NCBI GenBank assembly: GCA_945639195.1
Contig: CALZEE010000003.1
Span: 62,001 to 126,000 of the forward strand
Source: an uncultured Ignatzschineria sp.
Lineage (GTDB): Bacteria; Pseudomonadota; Gammaproteobacteria; Cardiobacteriales; Wohlfahrtiimonadaceae
Length of the DNA: 64,000 nucleotides
Reading direction: 5' to 3'
Shown here: positions 1 through 9,025 of the stretch, in pieces
Layout: every line of letters starts with the position of its first letter
Numbering within the stretch: the first letter of the stretch is position 1
Notes under the pieces: generated by a model
What the model was told of the DNA's origin: nothing
What the model saw: the letters and a program-made list of their open reading frames with translations, nothing else
Databases searched by the model: none
Made by a program: the position numbers and the translations under genes

Positions 1-1134
1 GAGATTCGCAAGAACCGCTTCTAAATAAGAGCGTTGTGCAAAGAGCAGTCGTTGAGACGCTTTTTCTGACTCATTTGATTGTCTGAGCTTCATGATCATT
101 TCATTAAATGATTCTGTTAAGAAGCCAATCTCATCATTCGATTTCACCGCGATTTCTCGGTCAAAATTCCCCTCAGAAACGGCTTTAGAAGCAATCGATA
201 ACCGGCGAATAGGGTTCACTAATCGGCGCGTGGCAAAGTAAGATCCTCCCAACGCTAATAATATCGCTAGCAAGGATACCAGCGTCAAGATCGCAATCAA
301 CTGCCCTTTAAGGGATTCTTGTAAGGTTTTATACTGTTTATAGCTCTCTACTGAGCGCTGCGTTGATAGCCCTAACTCCGTATAGCGCGGCGGGATCTCA
401 TAGATCGCTTGTACCACACGAGGTACATTAGAATCCACGCGAATAATGACGCGCACACGCAACTCATCATCCCCCACAGGCTCTAGCCAGACATAATCCA
501 TATCATTAAAGACGCTCATCAGCACAATATCATTTGGCAATTCCGGCAAAGTAACCGTCGTATTGCTCGAACTCGTTGCTAAAATTCGTCCCCGATGATC
601 AAAAACAGTTAAATCTAATGCATTCGCATCAAAGCGGAGATTCTCAAGTTCATAAGCTAAGTCTAACGAGCTCAAATCCCCCACGCGATTACCAATAGAT
701 TGCGTAATTTCAAGGGCATCCAAACGTCTTGTTTCTAACGCGGATTGCGCTAATGTTAAGGCATCATCAAATCCTTGGTCGAGGGATTCATCAAACCAGC
801 TATCAATCCCGCGTTGAATCATTAAGCCCGCAAACAGAAAGAGAATCACAATGGGCACCACAGAGAGCCCAGAGAAAAACATCATCATTCGGGCATTAAG
901 ACGCGCGCCTAAACGCTTCTTGCGTACGCCCTGAAAGAGCTGCACCAAGAAGTAGATTACCAGCGACATCAGCGACAAATAACAGATTGCGCCGGCAATA
1001 ATAATCCATGTGTAATAACGAGAGTAGAGCTCCGCTGATTCAATCGAGCGGACCATAACCCCTAAAATAATCGTTAATAAGAGCGATAAAAGAAGAAAGA
1101 TCGCAAAAGCATGTTTACGAATATAGCTCATCAT
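1..1134 (-). CDS. ntrY: NtrY-like nitrogen-regulation sensor histidine kinase, N-terminal part (truncated by window edge)
   Basis: Open frame from the left edge to an ATG at 1134, which overlaps the upstream gene's TGA as ATGA. About 378 residues are visible. They hold three hydrophobic segments near the N terminus, a periplasmic/extracytoplasmic stretch, a fourth membrane segment, then a HAMP linker (RRLVNPIRRL, followed by SEGNFDREI and NDEIGFLTESFNEM) and the start of a PAS-like domain (EAVLANL) at the edge. This is the NtrY layout; kinase and ATPase domains lie outside the window. In the family, NtrY pairs with the regulator NtrX, expected further left. The rsmB-DUF4390-ntrY order supports the call. 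Family call is firm; the sensed signal is not visible. Confidence 0.85.
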   Translation of the reverse strand, partial: MMSYIRKHAFAIFLLLSLLLTIILGVMVRSIESAELYSRYYTWIIIAGAICYLSLMSLVIYFLVQLFQGVRKKRLGARLNARMMMFFSGLSVVPIVILFLFAGLMIQRGIDSWFDESLDQGFDDALTLAQSALETRRLDALEITQSIGNRVGDLSSLDLAYELENLRFDANALDLTVFDHRGRILATSSSNTTVTLPELPNDIVLMSVFNDMDYVWLEPVGDDELRVRVIIRVDSNVPRVVQAIYEIPPRYTELGLSTQRSVESYKQYKTLQESLKGQLIAILTLVSLLAILLALGGSYFATRRLVNPIRRLSIASKAVSEGNFDREIAVKSNDEIGFLTESFNEMIMKLRQSNESEKASQRLLFAQRSYLEAVLANL

Positions 1135-1766
1135 AATGTTAAATCCCACGTAAACCAGCTCGAATTAAGCCACCAATTAGAGGAGAGATAAGCAGGTATA
1201 CGCAGCGGCGTCGGTAGCGCTTCAATATCAAGCCATAACTTTGTACGCCCTTCATACTGCTCTAGCTTAATTCCCTCACTATCTTTTAAAGAAAAAGCAA
1301 TGCCTGTCGGTGTTGAAATCGAGAGGAGCGCCAAACTTAAAGTGGGATAACTATGTTGTTTCGTTGTCCCTAAATTACGAACGACAAATTGCTTTGATAA
1401 CCCATGATAAAAGAGTAAAAATCGGAGCTCTTTCTCATAATTATGCCGACTCCAAAACCCTTTCTCTCGCAGACGAATATCATAGACAAACGTTAAAGGA
1501 ATCCCATTTAAGAGCATCTGCTCTTGCTCTGAGCTCATCACGATTTTACTGTTAATCGCAAGTACCACATCTATAGCTTCCAAGGTACCACTTAGCAACG
1601 CCGCCGAGTCTCGGATCTTATTCTTTCCCGAACCCGATTGATAATACTCGCTCCGAACTTGCTCAATATCTAACGTTGATTGCTTCACCGCTGCAAAGCT
1701 TGGAGTAACCAACATCAACATTAATGCCGCTAGGATAAGTGCAAGATGGTCCGACAATACACGCAT
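1131..1766 (-). CDS. DUF4390 family exported protein
   Basis: Probable 211-residue protein starting at the ATG at 1766, where a clean signal peptide begins (MRVLSDHLALILAALMLMLV, cleavage after SFA). The frame stays open upstream to a TTG at 1928, which would add 54 residues unlike a signal peptide, although an AAGGA lies about 10 bases before that TTG. The mature part is rich in beta-like segments and contains the LNGIPLTFVYDIRLRE-type stretch typical of DUF4390 proteins. It sits between rsmB and ntrY and overlaps ntrY by four bases, so it is probably co-transcribed and translationally coupled. Function of the family is unknown; a role next to the NtrYX sensor is inference. Confidence 0.75.
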   Translation of the reverse strand: MRVLSDHLALILAALMLMLVTPSFAAVKQSTLDIEQVRSEYYQSGSGKNKIRDSAALLSGTLEAIDVVLAINSKIVMSSEQEQMLLNGIPLTFVYDIRLREKGFWSRHNYEKELRFLLFYHGLSKQFVVRNLGTTKQHSYPTLSLALLSISTPTGIAFSLKDSEGIKLEQYEGRTKLWLDIEALPTPLRIPAYLSSNWWLNSSWFTWDLTL

Positions 1767-1978
1767 GCTTGGCAATAATGCGCTACGCTTTATTGTCTTA
1801 TCGTGTTGAAAACCGCCTCTCTCAGCAATAAAAAAATGGCAAAAGCCTCCCAAAAAATGAACCTTCGCTTGTTGCGTTATCTCATTTTGCGAGTGACTCT
1901 GACCGATATTTTTCATTAAATGCTTCAATTCACGGTTTTCCTTAACGCATAATAAATATGCCCATCAATACCCGAAGA

Positions 1979-3346
1979 TTAAGCGTCCACTTCTACTGCT
2001 ATCTCGGATGTCGGAACTTTCTCTAACAGTGCATAATAGAATCCATCTACACTTTGTGCCGACTCAAAATATCGCGGTAAAATTTGGCAACCCACTTCTC
2101 TTGATTCCGCAAACGGTAAGGTGAATTTCACCTCTTTCGCTGTTGGCTCAGATTTCAAGAAGTAACGCATCTGTTGCTCATTTTCATCTTTTAAGATCGA
2201 ACACGTTACATAGAGTAATCGTCCACCCTCTTTAAGCTGTGTCCATGCATGCTCTAAAATTGTCATTTGTGTTTCACGGAGGCGATTGATATCCGATGCT
2301 TGGCGCAAGCGCTTGATATCAGGATGACGATGCATAATGCCGGTCGCAGAACAGGGGACATCTAATAAAATACGGTCAAACTGCGTATCCGTCTCATAAT
2401 CCTCACAAGCAATCGCTTCAATCGAGACAAATGCCGGCACTTCACCACGCATCCGCTCAACGTTCTCAAATACGCGCGTCAAACGGCTCTCTGAACTATC
2501 AAGTGCAACTAATGCCTCAAGATTAGGCGCAACTTCCAGTAATCCGGTTGTCTTCCCACCCGGCGCTGAGCACGCATCTAATACTCGCATGCCATCTTCA
2601 GGAGCTAAGAGCATCGCCGCTAATTGCGCAGAAGCATCTTGAACGCTAACAAAGCCTTCGCTAAAGCCCGGCAGATGCTCAACGCTCATCGGGTTTTCAA
2701 GCACAACCGCCGTTTCAACAAATGCATGCGCTTCGGCAGAAATACCCGCTTCTGCTAATTTTGCTAAATACTCATCACGACTATTTTTTTGCATGTTCAC
2801 ACGTAAAATCATTTCAGGATGAAGCTTATAAAACGTCCCAATCTCATCAAGTGCAGTTTTGCCCCACTGAGTTTCCACACGCTTTGCAAACCATCCTGGC
2901 ATATTGCTCTTCCCTGCTAAGCCTTTCGCTGCAGGAAGCTTTCCACGTTGAATATTTCTTAAAATCGCATTCGTTAAACCAGTCGCCCAAGGTTTATCCA
3001 TCTCTTTTAAGAGATTCACCCAGTTATTTAAAATGGCATATTCCGCCGTTGCCATCTCTGTAAGCTCATAAGTTGCCAAAATATGGACAAGCTTTACTTC
3101 TATTTCAGAAGGCTTAATCGGCTTTGAAAGCATCTGAGAAACACGATCTTCGATCGCATCATATTGTCTTAATGTCCCAAAGAGAAGATGTTGCACAAAG
3201 CGTTTATCATTATCATTCAAACCTTCTGAACAACGTGGTAATGCTTCGGTTAAAGATTCGCCCGTTAAAACACTACCTAATGTTTCCACTGCAACGAATC
3301 GGGGATTTCTCATGAGTTTTGGGTACAGCGCTTCACTTATTGCCAT
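1979..3346 (-). CDS. rsmB: 16S rRNA (cytosine-967 C5)-methyltransferase RsmB
   Basis: 455 residues. An N-terminal NusB-like RNA-binding domain (about 1-145) is followed by a SAM-dependent methyltransferase domain. The SAM-binding loop CSAPGGKT begins at residue 258. The two conserved cysteines of RNA m5C methyltransferases are at about 332 (VPCSATG) and 382 (VTCS). RsmB methylates C967 of 16S rRNA in the cytoplasm. The ATG follows the fmt stop directly (TAG-ATG), with AAAGGTG inside the end of fmt as ribosome binding site, so it is coupled to fmt. Length and order (def-fmt-rsmB) are as usual in Gammaproteobacteria. Confidence 0.95.
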   Translation of the reverse strand: MAISEALYPKLMRNPRFVAVETLGSVLTGESLTEALPRCSEGLNDNDKRFVQHLLFGTLRQYDAIEDRVSQMLSKPIKPSEIEVKLVHILATYELTEMATAEYAILNNWVNLLKEMDKPWATGLTNAILRNIQRGKLPAAKGLAGKSNMPGWFAKRVETQWGKTALDEIGTFYKLHPEMILRVNMQKNSRDEYLAKLAEAGISAEAHAFVETAVVLENPMSVEHLPGFSEGFVSVQDASAQLAAMLLAPEDGMRVLDACSAPGGKTTGLLEVAPNLEALVALDSSESRLTRVFENVERMRGEVPAFVSIEAIACEDYETDTQFDRILLDVPCSATGIMHRHPDIKRLRQASDINRLRETQMTILEHAWTQLKEGGRLLYVTCSILKDENEQQMRYFLKSEPTAKEVKFTLPFAESREVGCQILPRYFESAQSVDGFYYALLEKVPTSEIAVEVDA

Positions 3347-4279
3347 CTATTGACACACCTTTTGATCAATTTCATTACCTTTAATAAAGAGCGCACTCTC
3401 CATTCTTCTTTTGCCCGCAGCTTGAAGCTCCAATATTTCGAGCTCCTTACCATCGCCGGCGACTACAAATATTTTCTCATCTTCAACACGAAGACTTCCG
3501 GGTGTTTTTGTACACTCGTTGTTCGTTTCAATCACTCTAAAGAGCTTTAAAAGATCCCCATCAACCGTGGTAAATGCACCTGGAAATGGGTTAAAGGCAT
3601 GGATTTTCCGCATAATCGTCGCGGCATCTTCTGTCCATTGAATCTTCGCTTCTTCTTTCGAGATCTTCTCGGCATACGTAATGCCTTCAGTCGGTTGAAC
3701 GTGCGGGGCACGCTCACCTTTTACCACTTCAGGAAGCGTCTCTAATAAGAGATTCGCCCCCAACATTTTTAAAACATCATGCAATTCACCGGTGGTCATA
3801 TGGGGCGCAATATCGATTGATGCTTCACTCCAAACAGCGCCCGTATCAAGGCCTTTATCCATCTGCATAATGCCAACCCCTGTTTTCGCATCCCCCATCT
3901 CAATCGCTCGATGAATCGGAGCGGCTCCGCGCCAACGCGGCAAGAGTGAAGCGTGAATATTTAAACAGCCATATTTAGGAGCATTAAGCACTGCCTCCGG
4001 CAATATCAAGCCATAAGCAACCACAATCATTAAATCTGCATTTAATGCTTCAAGCGCGGCTTGCGCATCACTATTTCGAAGCGAAAGGGGTTGATAGACA
4101 GGAATATCATGCTTCACCGCAACCTCTTTAATCGGGGTGAACTGAACCTTTTTTCCACGACCTCGGGGGCGATCAGGCTGCGTATAAACCGCAATAACCT
4201 CATGCTCACTACCGATCAATGCTTCTAATGTTGGCACTGAAAAATCAGGAGTTCCTGCAAAAATAATCCGTAAACTCAT
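3347..4279 (-). CDS. fmt: methionyl-tRNA formyltransferase
   Basis: 310 residues, normal length. The formyltransferase domain carries the catalytic triad N107, H109 and D145 (NIHASLLPRWRG and MDKGLDTGAV), and a C-terminal OB-like domain binds the tRNA. It formylates initiator Met-tRNA using 10-formyl-tetrahydrofolate, and the formyl group is later removed by the deformylase encoded just upstream. Ribosome binding site AAGGAG lies about 11 bases before the ATG. Part of a def-fmt-rsmB-DUF4390-ntrY minus-strand run with short gaps. Confidence 0.97.
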   Translation of the reverse strand: MSLRIIFAGTPDFSVPTLEALIGSEHEVIAVYTQPDRPRGRGKKVQFTPIKEVAVKHDIPVYQPLSLRNSDAQAALEALNADLMIVVAYGLILPEAVLNAPKYGCLNIHASLLPRWRGAAPIHRAIEMGDAKTGVGIMQMDKGLDTGAVWSEASIDIAPHMTTGELHDVLKMLGANLLLETLPEVVKGERAPHVQPTEGITYAEKISKEEAKIQWTEDAATIMRKIHAFNPFPGAFTTVDGDLLKLFRVIETNNECTKTPGSLRVEDEKIFVVAGDGKELEILELQAAGKRRMESALFIKGNEIDQKVCQ

Positions 4280-4318
4280 ACCCTTCTCTCCTTATTACGA
4301 CACGCTTTTTGATTCAAT

Positions 4319-4855
4319 TTATGCTTCTGCTGCTTCCGCAGCTTCAAGCGCACGCTCTTTCAAAACTTTTTCGAGTTTTTTTAAGATGCGCTGTTGCTTT
4401 AATCGTGAAAGATGGTCGATGAAGAGCACCCCATTTAAGTGGTCATTCTCATGCTGAATACAGCGACCTAAAAGACCATCTGCTTCTAATTCAAAGAATT
4501 CCCCATTCACATCTTGCGCACGAACTTTCACTACCGCAGGACGGCTCACTGGCCCACCATAAAGTGTAGGAAGCGATAAACACCCTTCTTCTGCAGCATC
4601 AATCTCTTCTGAAACTTCAATAATTTCAGGATTGATAAATACAATCGGCTCATCTCGATCTTCTGAACAGTCTGTCACAAAGATGCGTTTTAATACATTG
4701 ACTTGGTTTGCCGCAAGGCCCACACCTTTCTCGGCATACATTGTCTCTAACATATCCGCGGCAAGGGCTTTTAACGCGTCATCAAACGCTGTTACCGGTA
4801 GTGCTTTTGCTCTTAACGTTGGGTGCGCAACGGTTACCACTTCTAAAATTGCCAT
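4319..4855 (-). CDS. def: peptide deformylase
   Basis: 178 residues. All three metal-site motifs are present: GVGLAANQ (44-51), EGCLSL (90-95, with the metal ligand C92) and the HENDH zinc/iron motif (135-139). It removes the N-formyl group from nascent proteins. The C terminus ends in a short Ala/Glu-rich tail (ALEAAEAAEA). First gene of the minus-strand run; upstream AAAGAGAT is a moderate ribosome binding site. The divergent neighbour is ackA, about 500 bases away. Confidence 0.97.
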   Translation of the reverse strand: MAILEVVTVAHPTLRAKALPVTAFDDALKALAADMLETMYAEKGVGLAANQVNVLKRIFVTDCSEDRDEPIVFINPEIIEVSEEIDAAEEGCLSLPTLYGGPVSRPAVVKVRAQDVNGEFFELEADGLLGRCIQHENDHLNGVLFIDHLSRLKQQRILKKLEKVLKERALEAAEAAEA

Positions 4856-5361
4856 AAAATATCTCTTTAATTTCTCTTTCGCTAAATCTTTTTTACGATC
4901 TTTTTTCAGATCTTTCTCATCATTTTAAGTTTTGTAAAATCTCAAGCCGCACGCGATAGATAAGCTCGACTAGGAGCACGAATACCAACGCAATGATAAA
5001 GCTTCTACAAAACCAGATATTTTACACTAATTAGCGCGATCTCGGTAGCCTTCTCACTAATTTCACTCGCATCCTAAAACAGTTATCTATTTGTTTCACA
5101 TTTCATCTTTAATTGAAAAAAAGAAAATATAAATCAAACTCCAGTGAACTTCTCGCCATTTCTTCTTAAAAGAGTGATATAAGTATTGGATGGAGTAAAA
5201 TTTTGATTTGTAAAAACAACACAAAATTATGAGTGCTGTGAGGGTTTCTGCAAGGGAGATGCAGTGACTATGCTCAAGCAACCTCTTGTACAAAATGCCA
5301 TCAACAAACAGATAAAAATAAGAATGTCTTCAGGACAGAATTCTATAGGAGTCAAACAGTT
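4856..5361. other. Divergent intergenic region between def and ackA
   Basis: About 500 AT-rich bases that must carry the promoters of def (minus) and ackA (plus). I see no convincing gene. A 65-codon minus-strand ORF at 5096-5293 has no ribosome binding site and no recognisable protein features. TTGATT near 5203 followed by an AT-rich stretch could be part of the ackA promoter, but no -10 box is convincing. A small hairpin TGTC-TTCAG-GACA lies about 30 bases before the ackA ATG, and ATAGGAG just upstream of the start is the ackA ribosome binding site. Confidence 0.4.
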
Positions 5362-6558
5362 ATGTATGCTTTAGTCATCAATTGCGGAAGTTCCTCTCTT
5401 AAATTTGCACTCATCAATGCGAAAGATAGGAATACAATCGTTAGTGGAGGTGCGGAACAGCTCGATTCACCAGACGCTACCCTCACCATCAAACACGACG
5501 GTAAAAAGAAAGATAAATTAGAAGATGGAAGTCATTTAGGGGCTTTTAAAAGAATCTTCGCTTATCTTGCAGATCACAACTTTGCAGAGAAGATTATCGC
5601 AGTGGGTCACCGCGTTGTTCATGGTGGCGAATATTTCCAAGAATCCGTAGAAATCACCCCTGACGTTATTAAAATTATCGAAAAATGCGCCCCCCTTGCC
5701 CCTATTCATAACCCTGCGAACTTAACAGGAATATTAGCGGCTAAAGAGGTGCTTCCTGAGCTTCTCCATGTTGCTGTTTTCGATACCGCTTTCCATCAAA
5801 CAATGCCACAAGAAGCTTACCTCTATGGTTTGCCGCTTGAAATTTACGAAAAGTACAATATTCGTCGTTATGGTTTCCACGGTAGCAGTCATCGTTACAT
5901 TACCGAAAGAACCGCAAAAATCCTCGATATCCCTCTTAATAAAGTCAATCTTATTAGCTGCCATCTTGGCAACGGTGCATCTGTTGCAGCCGTTAAAAAT
6001 GGGGAATCTGTAGATACAAGCATGGGATTAACCCCACTTGAAGGTTTAATGATGGGCACGCGTTCAGGCTCACTCGATCCTGGTCTTATCCCTTACCTTG
6101 TTGAATGTTTAAATTACGATATCTATGAAATTGATAAACTCCTCAACTTCAAAAGTGGATTGCTCGGCATCTCCGGCGTTTCAAACGATTGCCGGACATT
6201 AGAAACAATGGCAAAAGAAGGCCATATGCGTGCACGCTTAGCACTTGATATGTTTGGTTATCGTGTTTCTAAAACCATTGCATCCTATCTTCCTGCATTA
6301 CAAAGAATGGATGCCATCGTCTTCACCGGCGGTATTGGCGAAAACTCCGTTTATGTGCGTGAACTCATTATGAGACAACTCGCATTCCTAGGCTTTACCT
6401 TCAGTAACCCTTCAAATGCTTATTGCACAGGCGGAAAAGAGGGCGTTATTGCAACAAGCTCAGGCTTTGGTAAAGCGCTCGTTGTCTGTACTGATGAAGA
6501 AGGTATGATTGTGCAAGACACCTTAGAAATTCTCAAAAAGAACAAAGCATCCGCTTAA
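5362..6558 (+). CDS. ackA: acetate kinase
   Basis: 398 residues, standard length. Family motifs: the N-terminal phosphate-binding INCGSSSLKF with N7, then RRYGFHGSSHRYI, the CHLGNGASV loop, MGTRSGSLDPG and FTGGIGENS. It interconverts acetyl phosphate + ADP and acetate + ATP in the cytoplasm. It lies upstream of pta on the same strand, the usual acetate overflow/assimilation pair, but here the two are separated by 192 bases holding a large hairpin. Ribosome binding site ATAGGAG precedes the ATG. Confidence 0.97.
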   Translation: MYALVINCGSSSLKFALINAKDRNTIVSGGAEQLDSPDATLTIKHDGKKKDKLEDGSHLGAFKRIFAYLADHNFAEKIIAVGHRVVHGGEYFQESVEITPDVIKIIEKCAPLAPIHNPANLTGILAAKEVLPELLHVAVFDTAFHQTMPQEAYLYGLPLEIYEKYNIRRYGFHGSSHRYITERTAKILDIPLNKVNLISCHLGNGASVAAVKNGESVDTSMGLTPLEGLMMGTRSGSLDPGLIPYLVECLNYDIYEIDKLLNFKSGLLGISGVSNDCRTLETMAKEGHMRARLALDMFGYRVSKTIASYLPALQRMDAIVFTGGIGENSVYVRELIMRQLAFLGFTFSNPSNAYCTGGKEGVIATSSGFGKALVVCTDEEGMIVQDTLEILKKNKASA

Positions 6559-6596
6559 AAGAATAGCGAAATTTTCGTTTAACACTCTGTAAATTC

Positions 6597-6655
6597 AAAG
6601 ATCTAATCGCCGATGAGAATGGATTCTCTAGTCAGAAGCGTTTAGATCTTTTTCA
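6597..6655 (+). terminator. Nested hairpin between ackA and pta, possible terminator or attenuator
   Basis: The outer arms 6597-6610 (AAAGATCTAATCGC) and 6638-6651 pair over 14 positions with one mismatch. Inside is a second perfect stem GAGAAT-GG-ATTCTC (6615-6628). The outer stem runs into TTTTTC. It could reduce readthrough from ackA into pta. Confidence 0.5.
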
Positions 6656-6750
6656 TAGGCTGATGATCATAACAATCGATGAGTCGTAGATGAAACTCAT
6701 TAATACCCCACTTCTCATACCCTTCTCTATCATATTTAGGAGTTAGATTT

Positions 6751-8427
6751 ATGAAAACATTATTTGTAGCACCCACCGGCGATATTCAGAGCTTAAGCTC
6801 TATCTCTCTTGGACTCGTTGAAGCCCTTAAAAATGCCGGTGTGAAAGTGGGCTTTGTCCGCCCGATTGGGGAAGATAACAATCGTTCTGAGCAACTTTTC
6901 CGTGAACTCTTTAATGATGAAACCCCTTCTCCGATTCTAGAAGGAAAAGTTAATCAAGCCATTCGCAATAGTCAATATGATGAGCTTCTAGAAGAGATTG
7001 TTGGCCGCGTAGCAGAAGCGGGAAAAAACAATGATGTCGTCGTCGTTGAAGGACTCACCTATGACAGCAGCCGCCCTTACACACATGACTTAAATGCAGA
7101 TATCGCCAGAACACTCTGCGCGGGCGTCATCTTTGCTGGCAATTCACTCGCAAATACCCCCGAAGAAGTCGCTGCTCATTTTGACCTCAATGCCTATATC
7201 TATAGTGAAGCCCATATTTGGCTTGCAGGCTATATTATTAATCACGTCAAAGACCCGGCATCAATCGCTAAAACAGTGACCTATTGCCAAACAGATTTCT
7301 GTAAATCGCTCGATGTCCTCGGCGTTATACCCGAAAACGATCAAGCAACAGATGATATTGCGAATATTCACTTTATCGCGCAGCATTTAGAGATTAAATC
7401 GCTCATCGAGCAACTAAAAGAACCTTCGCAAAATCGTATGCCACCCTCAGCCTTCCGTTATAAGCTGATTCAAAGCGCACAAATTGCAGATCGTCGCATC
7501 GTTCTTCCTGAAGGCGAAGAGCCCAGAACCTTAAGAGCTGCAACAATTTGTGCAGAACGCGGTATTGCTCGTTGCGTACTTTTAGGTAATCCTGAGACCA
7601 TTAAACAAGTCGCGGCAGATCACAATATTATTATTCCAAGCAAAGGGATTGAAATCATCAGTCCTGCTGATATTGCTGAAAAATACATTCCTGGCTTCTT
7701 AGAGCGCCGCGCCCATAAAGGTGCTACAGAAGAGACCGCACGCGAAGCCTTAAAAGATAGCGTTGTTGTCGGCACCATGATGCTTGCAGTAGGCGATGTT
7801 GATGGCTTAGTATCAGGTGCAGTGCATACTACCGCAGATACTATTCGCCCGGCATTCCAGCTCATTGGCACAGATAAGAATTCAAAGCTCGTTTCGAGTA
7901 TCTTCTTCATGCTCATGAAAGATCAAGTTCACGTTTATGGAGACTGCGCAGTTAACCCAAATCCAACGCCGGAGCAACTCGCAGATATCGCCATTCAATC
8001 AGCGGAATCTACTAAAAAGTTCGGTATTGAACCAAGAGTCGCAATGCTCTCCTACTCAACCGGTACCTCTGGCGCTGGAGAAGAAGTTGAAAAGGTCGCT
8101 AAAGCAACCGAAATTGCCCGCGAAAAAGCTCCTGATCTTTTAATCGATGGCCCTCTTCAATTTGATGCGGCAAGTGTATTAAGCGTTGGGAAACAAAAAG
8201 CGCCTAATAGCCCTGTGGCCGGTCGTGCAACGGTCTTTATCTTCCCAGATCTTAATACCGGAAACATTACCTATAAAGCCGTTCAACGTAGCGCCAATGT
8301 CGTCTGTATCGGCCCTATGCTACAAGGCTTAGCAAAACCAGTGAATGACCTTTCTCGCGGCGCATTAGTCGATGATATCGTCTACACAATCGCCATCACA
8401 GCGCTACAGGCGGCGCCACAAAAGTAA
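6751..8427 (+). CDS. pta: phosphate acetyltransferase, short form lacking the DRTGG domain
   Basis: 558 residues; the classical enterobacterial enzyme is about 714. Residues 1-~215 resemble the N-terminal P-loop-like domain (APTGDIQSLSSISLGLVEAL), and about 235-558 are the catalytic PTA_PTB domain (LPEGEEPRTLRAA, SGAVHTTADTIRP, SYSTGTSGAG, DGPLQFDAA, GRATVFIFPDLNTGN). The roughly 110-150-residue middle DRTGG region of long Pta enzymes is missing; a short linker joins the two parts. It interconverts acetyl-CoA and acetyl phosphate and works with AckA. Catalytic motifs are intact, so it should be active; allosteric behaviour may differ. Ribosome binding site TTAGGAG lies upstream. Confidence 0.93.
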   Translation: MKTLFVAPTGDIQSLSSISLGLVEALKNAGVKVGFVRPIGEDNNRSEQLFRELFNDETPSPILEGKVNQAIRNSQYDELLEEIVGRVAEAGKNNDVVVVEGLTYDSSRPYTHDLNADIARTLCAGVIFAGNSLANTPEEVAAHFDLNAYIYSEAHIWLAGYIINHVKDPASIAKTVTYCQTDFCKSLDVLGVIPENDQATDDIANIHFIAQHLEIKSLIEQLKEPSQNRMPPSAFRYKLIQSAQIADRRIVLPEGEEPRTLRAATICAERGIARCVLLGNPETIKQVAADHNIIIPSKGIEIISPADIAEKYIPGFLERRAHKGATEETAREALKDSVVVGTMMLAVGDVDGLVSGAVHTTADTIRPAFQLIGTDKNSKLVSSIFFMLMKDQVHVYGDCAVNPNPTPEQLADIAIQSAESTKKFGIEPRVAMLSYSTGTSGAGEEVEKVAKATEIAREKAPDLLIDGPLQFDAASVLSVGKQKAPNSPVAGRATVFIFPDLNTGNITYKAVQRSANVVCIGPMLQGLAKPVNDLSRGALVDDIVYTIAITALQAAPQK

Positions 8428-8480
8428 TATCACCCTAACAATCGGTAGCGCCTTCTGGGCTACTGAGTAGCCAATATCAT

Positions 8481-8516
8481 AAACCCCTTCAATCTTATCG
8501 GTTGAAGGGGTTTATT
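8481..8516 (+). terminator. Rho-independent terminator after pta
   Basis: 12-bp perfect stem AAACCCCTTCAA (8481-8492) / 8502-8513 with a 9-base loop, ending in TTTATT. Confidence 0.85.
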
Positions 8517-9025
8517 CTCATTGAATATTACTCATCACAAGCACGACCGTTATATTGATGCTTACTCAATGGAGATACCGTTGTCTATTCTCAGACTTAC
8601 AATCCCCCGAAAATAGCATTCAATAACGCTTTAGCAACCGCTTCTCGTACATTTAAAACAGCTCTGATCATTCATTGAGCCTTGCGCCCCTCACATTTTC
8701 GCAAAACTTTATCTCTCTGCCTTATTATCGACATAATGCTGTATAGATTTCACCTCAGGTGAACACGCAGTCACGATAATTCCCATTACCCACATCAATA
8801 TAATCTTCTTCATTCCCTCCCCTTGGATTAAGTCTTATTGAGGCATTCTCAAACCAGCCCAATCCAATCAATATTTTTTATATAAATCTTATAAAGAGAG
8901 ACTTATAAAGGCTGCGTATAATCCTTCTTCTAAAAAGTTCAGTTATAAAAAACATTGTCACATTCCTTTCATAATTACGGATTAACCTAAGAGCTTCAAT
9001 TCAACACCTCCAAAGGTTAATCACG
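8514..9025. other. Intergenic region between the pta terminator and the ABC importer operon
   Basis: About 500 bases. The only gene-like content is the broken EexN-like ORF on the minus strand (8672-8813). The plus-strand part from about 8820 is very AT-rich and must carry the promoter of the operon starting at 9026. A TATAAT at 8917-8922 is a possible -10, but no good -35 lies 16-18 bases before it. Confidence 0.4.
8672..8813 (-). pseudogene. Small EexN-like lipoprotein gene, apparently frameshifted
   Basis: Too short for routine ORF calling. A strong Shine-Dalgarno (AGGGGAGGG) precedes an ATG at 8813. The frame gives 34 residues: MKKIILMWVMGIIVTAC, a lipoprotein signal with C17 as lipid anchor, then about 17 residues ending HYVDNKAER, and stops at 8709. 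Shifting one base at the stop opens a frame that continues DKVLRKCEGRKAQ and stops at 8672. The joined protein (signal lipobox, HY-x-N/P-x(3)-ER, then K-x(2)-C) matches the plan of EexN-family entry-exclusion lipoproteins. Either a decayed gene or a recent frameshift. It sits between the pta terminator and an AT-rich acquired-looking operon. Family call is by pattern only. Confidence 0.5.

Noticed and set aside
5096..5293. 65-codon minus-strand ORF between def and ackA
   Set aside because: No ribosome binding site, unremarkable composition, AT-rich intergenic setting.
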